64,000 bases of DNA from Lithodes maja (taxonomy: Eukaryota > Arthropoda > Malacostraca > Decapoda > Lithodidae): the NCBI GenBank assembly GCA_037953745.1, contig JBAKBP010013170.1, positions 1-64,000 on the forward strand, read 5' to 3'. Position 1 is the stretch's first letter. Each line of letters starts with the position of its first letter. Shown in pieces: positions 56,206 through 64,000 of this stretch. The position numbers and the translations under genes are program-made. Under the pieces are notes generated by a model that searched no databases, was not told where the DNA came from, and worked only from the letters and a program-made list of their open reading frames with translations.

Positions 56206-57093
56206 TTCCTCACTTTTCCGTCCCTCACTCTCCAGTAAAAATTTCTCTTATCCTCCTCATCCAACTTTCCATTATTTTCATCAGCCTTTTCTTGTAATTC
56301 CTTAATTTTTTTCCTTTGTTCTATACTCAAATCCTTCTTTAGTCTTATGTGTTTCAGTTTATCATTTGTATTTAGCCTCCAACTAAAATTTGTCACAGTC
56401 TCCGCCACTACCCTAGTTTTAAACTGTACCCTGCCCTTCCCATCCATATTCGTCCTCATCCACACCTTTCAAGACCTCCTTCACTGTCTCCATATCCCTC
56501 ACTTTTCTCACTCCATTATCATTCATATGAGTCTCTATATCTCCATACAAGATTACACCCCTATCCCTGTCCATGGCCTCCCTCACGACACTCTCCTTGT
56601 TCTTCATGACCCCTACAACTGCACTCTCAAAACTTTTTTTGGTCATATTCATTTCTTCCTTTAGCTCTTTCATAATATCCTCCAAATCCTTGACTTTTTG
56701 TTTACCTACCACCGTCCATGCAGTCGACTCCTTTACTTCCGTGAAACGTCCTTCGTATTCCTTCAGCTGCTCCTTCAATGCCATATTCTCTGCTCCCAGT
56801 TCATCTACCCTTTTCAATACCATCTCTAGGCTCTCATTAACTGCCAAAATAGGCCTGCATTCACTTCCTTCGCTAGGCCTATTCCCTTCCCCACCTGTCA
56901 CACCACACATTACACACAGTGCCTTAACTTTCTCACCAATATCCCCCTTCCATTTCTCCGTATCACTCATCCACTTTTCCAAATCCTTCACAACAATACT
57001 AACCTCTTCTAACTTCTTATCTGTGCTCTTAAATCCCCGAAAACGTTGTAACCTTCCTTCCGCCTCCGTCATACCCGAAATTCCCTCTGCCAT
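56073..57093 (-). pseudogene. CR1-like LINE ORF1 (frameshifted)
   Basis: From 57093 (MAEGISGMTEAEG) to about 56450 the frame encodes a lysine/glutamate-rich, heptad-patterned protein likely to form a coiled coil (LEMVLKRVDELGAENMALKEQ). A 1-base shift near 56440 moves it to a second frame with RLKKDLSIEQRKKIKELQ, then FYWRVRDGKVRKWFI, the conserved end of CR1-type ORF1 RNA-chaperone proteins. ORF2 overlaps its 3' end. Confidence 0.75.
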
Positions 57094-57448
57094 GTTTGTT
57101 TACAAACTCAACAACTCACAACCCTACCGCTGTCCCGTCACTACACACTCTTATTACACTATATATCACCCCTCCACCACACCAATATATCCTCCAAACA
57201 CTTCACTAAATCCTTCCTCTTCTTGTTAGCCCCGTATGCACTCGATATCCGTGAATTAATTGACCATTCCCATAACATATGCCGGAGCCTCAAACTTGCG
57301 TCCGCCTTCCGCCATGGTGTGCCGCTAACCTCATTATTACTACAGTATACCTTTCATGTGAAAGTTGTATGTGGTGTTTCATGAGATATGATAACAGAGA
57401 GAAATATACAATACAAATGTAGAAAGAAAAAAGTAAAGATGGATTCAT

Positions 57449-57929
57449 CTATCTATCTATCTATTGCCTGACGCCGTGATCCCCGAAGGGGTGGCCACGA
57501 ACGAACCGCCCCCATGCACCTCTGTCCCCAGTCAGTCGACGCCCCTCCCCCCAACCAGCACCGCCTTCATTCATCCACCTCCATCCATCCATCCTTCCAC
57601 CTCATATTCGGTCTACCTCTCCCCCTCTGTCCCTCCACCTCGCTCTCGTACACCCTCTTAGTCATTCTCTCGCTTTCCATACGTTCCATATGGCCGAACC
57701 ATCTCAAGTTGTTCCTTTTCACACTTTCCAGCACATCTACCTCCACACCACACCTCCTTCTTACTTCCTCATTAGTCTGTCTATCCCTCCATGTAATTCC
57801 GCACGCACTCCTTAAGTAATTCATTTCCACTGCTCTCACTCTTGGTCTGAGTCTCTCAACCAACGTCCATGCTTCGCTTCCGTAAGTCAGTGTCGGGATT
57901 ACCACACTGTCATGCAAGGACTTCTTCAT
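57449..57929 (-). mobile_element. RTE-like LINE 3' stub with 10-bp target duplication
   Basis: The last ~120 codons (KKSLHDSVVIPTLTYGSEAW ... RWFGHMERM) and (GATA)n tail of the family at 16807-38606. It is flanked by ATGGATTCAT at 57439-57448 and 57930-57939. A small deletion lies near 57575 relative to the long copy. Young-looking. Confidence 0.85.
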
Positions 57930-58128
57930 ATGGATTCATATGAAAACTTTTTGCCTCAACCTCTATTATCAACACTGGTCTGGTAACTTAAAGTTTTATA
58001 AAATGTATAAGTTACTTTTTCATTACTTTTTGTTCGCTTAACGGCCCATTAAGCCATGTGTACCTTTAAAGTAATTGATTAACTACCTCCTATTGTTTGT
58101 GTTAAGAAAGAGGGGTGTTCCTAGGTAA

Positions 58129-58616
58129 GTGACAAAGAATAGGGTGGTCAGCATGGAAGTGAAGAAGTCACTGCATAATGGTGTGGTAATCCCGACATTG
58201 ATGTACGAGAGTGAAGCATGGACGTTGTTGGAGAGACATAAATCAAGAGTAAGAGGGGTGGAAATGAATTACTTGAGAAGTGCATGTAGAGTTACATGGA
58301 GAAATAGACAGACGAATGAAGAAGTATGAGAGCGATGTGGTGTGGATGTACTGGAGAGTGTGAAAAGGAACACCTTGAGGTGGTTTGGTCATGTGGAACA
58401 TATGAGGAGTGAGAGAGTGACTAAGAGAGAGTAAGAGAGTGAGGTAGAATAGCAGAGAGGAAGAGGCAGACCGAGAATGAAGTGGAAGGATGGAGTTGAG
58501 GGGCATATGAGTGAGAATGGTGTTGGGTGGGAGGAGGGGCGTCATCTGACAGGTGCATGGAGGTGATTCATTCATGGCCACCCCTTCAGGGATCAAGGTT
58601 TCTGGCAACAGATAGG
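58129..58616 (+). pseudogene. Degenerate RTE-like LINE 3' stub
   Basis: This carries the same C-terminal region (NRVVSMEVKKSLHNGVVIPT, then NYLRSACRVTWRNRQTNEEV) in the opposite orientation to the preceding stub. It has premature stops from 58327 on and a decayed tail (GGCAACAGATAG). It is older than 57449-57929. Confidence 0.75.
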
Positions 58617-59042
58617 TATATAATCTACGTTCATTCTAGTTGAAGATATCAGAGCAATATAGTCCTGAAAATTTGCCAGAAGAAAGTTGCTGGAAAGGGT
58701 GTTAAATGTGAATCCATTTACAAAACAGATTACAGTATAAAGGAATGCAAATCACCACCCAAGAAAAGCAAAGGGGCACAATTCTTCTCATAGATGGTTG
58801 TGTACAGAAGCCGCAGCGATTTACAGAAGCATGTCAAAACGGCCACAGTACTAGGCTTAAGTAGTATAGGTTGGTTAGGTCGTCAGATTTGATTTGGTTT
58901 AGGCTAGGTCAGGTTAGGTTATTTAGGTTAGATTAGGTTAGCAGACTGTGGCTGTTTTGGTTGTGGCCCTTCATTATACCTGTATGGCCATTTTGACTTG
59001 AAACCTTAATAACAACTACATGCAGTGACACCATAAAATCAC
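58617..59042. other. Intron sequence with degenerate GGTTA/TTAGG motifs
   Basis: Between about 58868 and 58942 there are many imperfect GGTTAGGT, AGGTTAGGTTA and TTAGGTTAGATTAGG words, related to the arthropod telomeric unit TTAGG. The array is too irregular to be a telomere. No gene recognised. Confidence 0.6.
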
Positions 59043-59153
59043 CTGAATTCTCTTAAAGGACTCCTCACCCTCAACAATTGCTCTAACTGAAAACCTCAGT
59101 AAATTGAAAGATGAACGACCTTGTCCCAAAAAATACGCTATCACAGACATTCC
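59043..59153 (-). CDS. ABCC5: ABCC5 (MRP5)-like transporter, alternative exon 1 of a twin pair
   Basis: A 111-bp, 37-codon exon without stops, entering and leaving in phase 0. The acceptor is tctcttctag (59154-59163) and the donor gtgatt (59037-59042). It encodes FNLLRFSVRAIVEGEESFKR near its end, matching the end of ABCC transmembrane domain 1 just before the MEEV segment encoded at 2397-2527. In human ABCC5 the corresponding end reads FSVKSLSEASVAVDRFK. It is 84% identical in DNA to 62108-62218 (18 of 111 differences), with 11 mostly conservative amino-acid changes and no indel. Whether both twins are used is unknown; using both in tandem would duplicate a membrane-helix end. Confidence 0.75.
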
Positions 59154-59198
59154 CTAGAAGAGAAAAGAATATGAGATTAATATGATACACATTATTCA

Positions 59199-59430
59199 GC
59201 TTGTTCCTATTGTACGCCACTCCAAACTCTGACACCAATCTCTGCAGCTTTTCTCTTGAGTCCACAATCAGGGTCGCATCATCTGCAAACAACATATGGC
59301 CATCTTCCTATCTTCTTCTCCTTCTCCTGTCCTCAATTTTAACCTTCTCTCCATGGTCCTTGTTCACAACTCCTTCACTACTCCATCAATGAACAAGTTA
59401 AATAGCCATAGTGACATCACATAACTCTAC
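59199..59430 (-). pseudogene. RTE-like RT fragment around the catalytic motif
   Basis: On the minus strand MLFADDATLIVDSREKLQRLVSEFGV is the RT active-site block of an RTE-like LINE, preceded by a decayed region with LFIDGVV. A second piece of the same RT (VFMDSEKLFDRLDRD) lies at 59836-59935, separated by a SINE-like insertion. Confidence 0.7.
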
Positions 59431-59435
59431 CAAAG

Positions 59436-59648
59436 ATAATTGTTAAGGGGCACAGGGCCCTGGGTGGGGCTTTGGTGTCCCAGGCATTTCTGCACCCTCT
59501 TCAGCCCCTCGCCTGGGAGCGGCTTCGGTCACCTGGGCTTTCTTAGTGGTAAAGCTGGGAGGGTTCTGTGGGGGCGCTTGGTTATGGCCTTGGCCTTGCT
59601 TGGGACCTTGGGGCTGTTCAGCCAGACAGCCTGGGAAACAACATCAAC
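59436..59648 (+). mobile_element. SINE-like repeat copy 4, 5' truncated and diverged
   Basis: Matches the 3' 210 bp of the SINE-like family in the opposite orientation to the other copies (AGGGGCACAGGGCCCTGGGT ... GGGCTGTTCAGCCAGACAGC) and ends in a short CAACATCAAC tail. More substitutions than the other three copies. Confidence 0.75.
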
Positions 59649-59935
59649 TACCGTAGATTTATTCTCACTTGGGACCCTTCTCCTCTCCAACTTACTCGCA
59701 CATATGCCCTACTATTCCGATGGTCACTTTTCACTGATCCCAGTATTATCCCTTCACATTCCATATGTCTGCAGCACCTGCCACAATACAGGGAGTGATG
59801 TGGCCGAGCTGACCCAGTTTCAATTTTAACTTAAAGTCGTAGGATCGAGTCATACATACCAGCCACAATGTATCTCTATCGAGTCGGTCAAATAACTTCT
59901 CTGAGTCCATAAAGACCACATACAGCGCTGTATAT

Positions 59936-60839
59936 GTCCAATGAATTTTTTAGATATTGTTAACATACGTTTTTATGGCAAGTACATATGTATACACACA
60001 AGCCTATTGCACCTTGTGTGAACCATTCAGCTTTAATAATATTTATGTATAAGTGAAGAAACCAGTATGTAACAGATACAAGAACTAAGCGTCAGCCAGT
60101 CTTATCAACTAAAATCTAAGGAAAATCAAAACCATATAAGTCTATTTATTTGACGAGTCTAGAAATCCCAACCCCAACCTCTTATAACTTAAAAACGACC
60201 TGCGCAATCAAGCTAATACTTATACCATTTGGGAAGTCTATTGGTAAAAAGGTACAGAAATATACATCCTGTTTGTTTCAGCCCTTCCTCAGTAATAAGA
60301 GGCTAGGATTCTTATTTTCTAGATTAATCATAATGAATAGACTACAGAATTAATATACTCCACATAAGATTGAGCATCACACACCACAAACTGCAATATA
60401 CAGAAATAAAGGTGACTTACACAAGGTAGCACACATGAAAGCAATTTTAGCTGAGTTAAGAAAAGTCTGGATCTCAATACTGTACACAATATCTAATTAT
60501 TTTGAGACAGAATAATTTAAGCTTTTGGATGACCCCAATCAATACCTGTGGCTCATATCAAGCCATATATAAAATACATTGAACACATGTCCACACCTGT
60601 GAGCACACCTATTGTGCTTCTCATTCATAGCTTAAATCAATTGAGTAAGATAATAGGTTACCAGGTTAACTCATTCTGTTTCATGTCACCAATTTGTTTA
60701 TTATTCTGGCTATGGTATCTCCAGATATATTGTATTCAACTTAGAAAGGGCCTATAAGATTGAGAAGGTTAACTGAGCTAGTCTTCAATCCTTTGATTCC
60801 AAGTAGTCATTCCAAAGTTGAGTCAAATCATCTGGCACA
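59936..60839. other. AT-rich sequence between twin exons, no gene recognised
   Basis: About 900 bp without identifiable LINE, MITE ends or exon-like segments. Confidence 0.5.
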
Positions 60840-60844
60840 TAATT

Positions 60845-60925
60845 ATACATACATAATTTTAAAGACCAAGTGGTTCACACTAGGTCCAGTTTCAGTCTCA
60901 GGTCCTAATGGCTGCATTCCAAATA
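60845..60925 (-). mobile_element. 3' UTR stub of a second LINE family, (TATG)n tail
   Basis: On the minus strand, GCCATTAGGACCTGAGACTG ... CTTGGTCTTTAAAATTATG matches the 3' end sequences at 44055-44140 and 62440-62600 and is followed by (TATG)n-like repeats. Confidence 0.5.
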
Positions 60926-61069
60926 CAATAGCCTTATTTAGTGCTTGTCAGGTTTTTAATATTGAAATCAGATCTTCCGACATAATCCCAAGTAATTTTA
61001 ATTCGGAAAACTAACAATTGATTTGTTTGGGCTGTGCTTGCTACACAGTGTCCCAGGCAGACTGACTGT

Positions 61070-61581
61070 TGTTGTTGTTGTTGTTGTTCCCCAAGCTGCC
61101 TGGCCGAACAGCCCCAAGGCCCCGAGCAATTCCAAGGCCATAACCGAGTGCCCCCACAGAACCCTCCCCGCCGACCACAATAAAGCCTGGGTGACCGAAG
61201 CCACTCCATGGCGGGGGGCTGAGGAGGGTGCGGAAACTCCCGGGAAACCAAAGTCCCACCCAGGGCCCTGTGCCCCTCAGCAATTATGAAGAGAAAGTTG
61301 AGGGGCAAGGGAAAAATGCGACGCTTTGGCTTCCAATCTTGGTAGATTGGGAGGTCAATCCACGGAAGAGACGCCGTATATATATATAAGTTAAAGGAAA
61401 AGTCAGAGTAAGCTATGGGTATGGCAGAGATTGCTCAGCTCTCACTCTTATAGACCAGCCCATCACCACATGACTAGAACCCAATCCTCTCAGCATCAGC
61501 TAGGAAAGGCCCTAGAAAGCCGCCTTTGGCGGGGGGGATAGCTCCCCTATTTCAACCCCTTTTGGGGTTGGGCACCCGCCC
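61070..61581 (-). mobile_element. SINE-like repeat copy 3 with 10-bp target duplication
   Basis: A 512-bp copy of the repeat at 39011-39538 with a (CAA)n tail, flanked by GACTGACTGT (61060-61069 and 61585-61594). It has a (TA)n expansion near 61377-61388 that replaces bases present in the other copies. Confidence 0.85.
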
Positions 61582-61594
61582 TGTGACTGACTGT

Positions 61595-62107
61595 GAGGTT
61601 ATGTTGTTGCGTGGACCGCCCGCCATGACTACAAAGCTTTCTCTCACACGGTTATAAGTGCTTTTAGGACAAATTCAAGCCTGTGCCTTTCAATAGTACA
61701 GCCGGTCCTCACAGGGCGATTTTTAAGTGACAGTATTTTTAACAGTACGTCCAAGCTCTGTGTTCTAATATGGAGCAAAAAAATAGTACTGTACTGTAGT
61801 TCCAGTTTTTGTCATTACATTAAGTTGTTATATATTATCAATTTAAATTTAAATATGTAAAAAAAAAAAAAAAGGAAAAGTGGGGATTGGGCCTGAGTGA
61901 GTAAATAGAGAGATAGAGAGATAGAAATTTGACATTCATATGGTACAATACCATAGTAGTGTAACTTCATATTTTCCATTATCGGTAAGCATTGATATTA
62001 TCAGCTGCTAAGGGATTTAATTTTCCACCAGGTGAACAGGTGGAAAAAAAGAAAAAGAAAGACTATATACACCATCACCGTACATGAAGTGATGTTAAAT
62101 AATTCAC
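61595..62107. other. Intron sequence downstream of twin exon 2
   Basis: Holds an A15-type run (about 61858-61873) and GATAGAGA repeats near 61910. No gene recognised. Confidence 0.55.
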
Positions 62108-62218
62108 CTTAACTCTCTTAGCGGATTCCTCACCCTCAACAAGAGCTCTAACAGAAAACCTCAGTAAATTGAGTGATGAACGAGCTCGCCCCACAAAAAA
62201 CGCAATCATAGACATTGC
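62108..62218 (-). CDS. ABCC5: ABCC5 (MRP5)-like transporter, alternative exon 2 of a twin pair
   Basis: A 111-bp, 37-codon open exon with the same length and phases (0 to 0) as 59043-59153. The acceptor is tctcttctag (62219-62228) and the donor gtgaat (62102-62107). It encodes LNLLRFSVRALVEGEESAKR, again the last part of transmembrane domain 1, and would join in frame to SVLVMEEV at 2527. About 45 bp of flanking intron upstream in gene direction is also similar to the other twin, which points to tandem duplication of the exon with its splice signals. Upstream exons should lie to the right of the window. Confidence 0.75.
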
Positions 62219-62295
62219 CTAGAAGAGAAATAAAAATAATATTAATATGCAGCACAATTCACTGACAGCATCCTGGTCAAATCTATTCTGTCAAT

Positions 62296-62350
62296 GGCCA
62301 GACGCTTTGATCCCCAAATGAATCACCTCATGCACCTCAGTCACCCAGCA
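62296..62350 (-). pseudogene. Decayed RTE-like LINE 3' end
   Basis: GGCCAGACGCTTTGATCCCC ... ATGCACCTCAGTC is a diverged match to the terminal bases of the RTE-like family seen at 57470-57540. Very short. Confidence 0.45.
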
Positions 62351-62439
62351 GCCAGCTATTTTAAGATGCTTCAACATATTATCCAAGTTTTTCTTTTTGC
62401 AATGTTTTCTTGGCGAGCATCAGAGGTGCAGTATATCAG

Positions 62440-62600
62440 TATCATACATACAAGTTTAAAGACAGTTTGTCCACAGAGAGTTTGGATACAGTCTCACATC
62501 CTAAATGGAGGCTTTCCAGGCATCCCTGTCAAGGGCTGCCTCTTTTGTCAAGTTCTTTATTTTGAGATCGGACCGGAGTACCTGATCCCACATCATTCTA
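62440..62600 (-). pseudogene. 3' end of a second RTE-like LINE family
   Basis: On the minus strand MMWDQVLRSDLKIKNLTKEA ... RDAWKASI and a stop is the typical extreme C-terminus of an RTE-like polyprotein. A TGAGACTG-type 3' UTR, also seen at 60845 and 44055, follows. Confidence 0.6.
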
Positions 62601-62661
62601 GGTCTACCACTACGCGCAGCTCCCCCTACGTTCACAGTCCGGCATTTCTTCACCCAGTTCT

Positions 62662-64000
62662 GATAATAATAATAATAATAAGCATGTTACTTATTTCTCA
62701 TAAGCGCCAATTTTTCCGAATAATTCACTAGCGCTCGAAAAGAGAAAGAAAAAAGAACAAAAATCAATGCATCAAAAGAAGGCTTATATACAACACACAT
62801 TTAACAATCACTAGCAGTGGCAAAATAGCCTAAACTCTATAGCCATCTGTCATGACACCTCTCTCAAGATCATAGCTTCTCTCAAAGAGAAAAGTCTTAA
62901 GTTGTCTCTTGAAGCATTCAACAGAACTCAGTTGTCTCATGGACAGCGGCAACCTGTTATACAACCTCGGAGACATGTAGGAGAATGACCTCTCAAAGAA
63001 AGAAGACTGCTGGAAAGCCCTTGGTTCATCAAGACGAAAAGGGTCATTGTCATGACGCACAACTACACCATGGTGTGCCGGTGGGCGCCTGAGCAGCTCC
63101 GCAAGGTACCTAGGCTCACCAAATTTGAGAACCTTAAAAGTTACCAAACACAACTTAAATTCTATTCTTGCTCTTACTGGAAGCCAGTGCAGTTCTATGT
63201 GAAGAGATGTAGTAGGAGTTCTAGGTGGAACACCAAAAATTAGTCTTGCGGCCCTGTTAAGAACAGACTGAACTTTCTTCAAAATATAATTTGGAAGACC
63301 CACCAACAGGGCATTGCAATAATCAACACGAGAGAAGACCAATGAGTGAACCAACGTCAGGAGGCAACGTCTGGTTATAAACGGCTTCACCAAATAGAGA
63401 TTTCTGATGTGCAAGTAACAACTTTTAACTATCTGGTTTACATGCTCTTTGAAATCTAATCGGGAGTTCACATATACACCCAGATTTCGAACAGAGTTGG
63501 CCGGTCGCAGCTGAGATCCACCCACATTGATGGAGAGGGCACCTACTATATCATCAGCTCTTCTATTTCCTCGGATGATGAGAATATCAGTTTTACCATC
63601 ATTTAGTTTAAGTTTTCTCGCTCTCATCCACTTCTTGATATCAGACATCAACAATTCCATCTTACTCCGTATATCAACTATATTTGTGATTCTCACATAA
63701 ATCTGGGTGTCATCTGCATAAAAGTGAAAGGTGACATTATGTGCACGAAGCAGAAGAGACAAACTGCTAATATAAATTATAAATAGGATAGGACCTAAAA
63801 CTGATCCCTGCGGAACACCATACTGCAGGGGTGTCGAGTCCGAGACCACTTGATTTACCATCACACTCTGGGATCTACCTGACAAGTACGACCCAAGAAG
63901 CAAGAGAGCGGAGTCACGCACACCACAATCATAAAGATCACTCAATAACAACTCGTGATCCACTGTGTCAAAAGCCGCAGAGAGATCAAGCAAGACCAAT
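62662..64000 (-). mobile_element. L2/CR1-like LINE, 3' part, runs off the right edge
   Basis: The minus-strand element ends in a (TTA)n microsatellite (62662-62680) after a ~150-bp 3' UTR that includes GCGCTTATGAGAAATAA. Its upstream part lies beyond the window. Confidence 0.8.
62830..63999 (-). CDS. L2/CR1-like reverse transcriptase, C-terminal part (cut by window edge)
   Basis: 389 codons are open to the window end on the minus strand: LLDLSAAFDTVDHELLL, then GVPQGSVLGPILFIIYI, then the catalytic FHFYADDTQIYV, then LGVYVNSRLDF, then LHWLPVRARIEFKLC and a C-terminal tail ending at 62830. These blocks are typical of L2/CR1-group LINEs, without RNase H. The methionine at 63999 is internal to the RT domain, so the real start is outside. 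There is no frame break in the visible part, so the insertion may be young. Confidence 0.85.
   Translation of the reverse strand: MVLLDLSAAFDTVDHELLLSDLYDCGVRDSALLLLGSYLSGRSQSVMVNQVVSDSTPLQYGVPQGSVLGPILFIIYISSLSLLLRAHNVTFHFYADDTQIYVRITNIVDIRSKMELLMSDIKKWMRARKLKLNDGKTDILIIRGNRRADDIVGALSINVGGSQLRPANSVRNLGVYVNSRLDFKEHVNQIVKSCYLHIRNLYLVKPFITRRCLLTLVHSLVFSRVDYCNALLVGLPNYILKKVQSVLNRAARLIFGVPPRTPTTSLHIELHWLPVRARIEFKLCLVTFKVLKFGEPRYLAELLRRPPAHHGVVVRHDNDPFRLDEPRAFQQSSFFERSFSYMSPRLYNRLPLSMRQLSSVECFKRQLKTFLFERSYDLERGVMTDGYRV

Noticed and set aside
53647..57229. Plus-strand hydrophobic frames at 53.6-57.2 kb that look like membrane proteins
   Set aside because: They are the complement of lysine/glutamate-rich CR1-like LINE frames and have no splice context or homology.
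58868..58942. True telomere end
   Set aside because: The motif is irregular, short and lies between LINE stubs and a host exon, well inside the window.
1..64000. tRNA, rRNA or snRNA genes
   Set aside because: No cloverleaf with paired acceptor arms and A/B boxes, and no conserved rRNA core, was recognised by eye. A dedicated scan would be needed to exclude divergent ones.

Overview
The window is eukaryotic and almost certainly from an arthropod, most plausibly a decapod crustacean. It has intron-bearing coding sequence, a dense load of non-LTR retrotransposons, TTAA-flanked MITEs, a Gypsy-type LTR element and a DIRS-type tyrosine-recombinase retrotransposon (a group known to be common in decapods). 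There are no operons, ribosome binding sites, tRNA or rRNA genes that I can see. The species call is inference from repeat content.

Host gene. The only host coding sequence I can support is on the minus strand: three exons of an ABCC5 (MRP5)-like ABC transporter. Two 111-bp exons at 62108-62218 and 59043-59153 are paralogous alternatives for the same 37-residue segment. The next exon, 2397-2527, continues the protein with no missing residues. Everything between about 2.5 and 59 kb therefore appears to be one intron of at least 56.5 kb, filled with transposons.

Layout. 0-2.4 kb: MITEs, a CR1-like LINE 3' end and an RTE-like LINE stub. 2.7-4.75 kb: two 3' fragments of a Jockey-like LINE, one carrying a 670-bp insertion. 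4.8-7.7 kb: four MITEs and one MITE fragment in AT-rich sequence. 7762-38838: a DIRS element (minus strand) with inverted terminal repeats, an internal complementary region and decayed gag, RT/RNase H and tyrosine recombinase genes. Its right inverted repeat was split by a 3.2-kb RTE-like LINE (16807-38606). That LINE was split by a Gypsy element (copy B, 17559-36137), and copy B by a second copy of the same family (copy A, 19432-28684). The LINE and both Gypsy insertions have target-site duplications; DIRS elements make none. 39-42.6 kb: a SINE-like repeat and a nearly full Jockey-like LINE that share their 3' ends. 43-45 kb: an old LINE fragment and MITEs, one a 222-bp hairpin. 45475-52338: a 6.9-kb I-like LINE with two ORFs. 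52.5-57.2 kb: a frameshifted CR1-like LINE carrying a SINE-like insertion. 57.4-62.6 kb: RTE-like stubs and SINE-like copies around the twin exons. 62.66-64 kb: an L2/CR1-like LINE running off the right edge.

How the parts relate. The mobile elements do not act as a pathway; they record successive insertions. Gypsy copy A keeps a 1699-codon open frame with the order gag-protease-integrase-RT-RNase H (integrase before RT, as in the Gmr1-like group) and near-identical LTRs, so it is the youngest and most intact element. Copy B has a gag frameshift, and the DIRS element is broken in every gene. The SINE-like family probably depends on the Jockey-like LINE for mobility.
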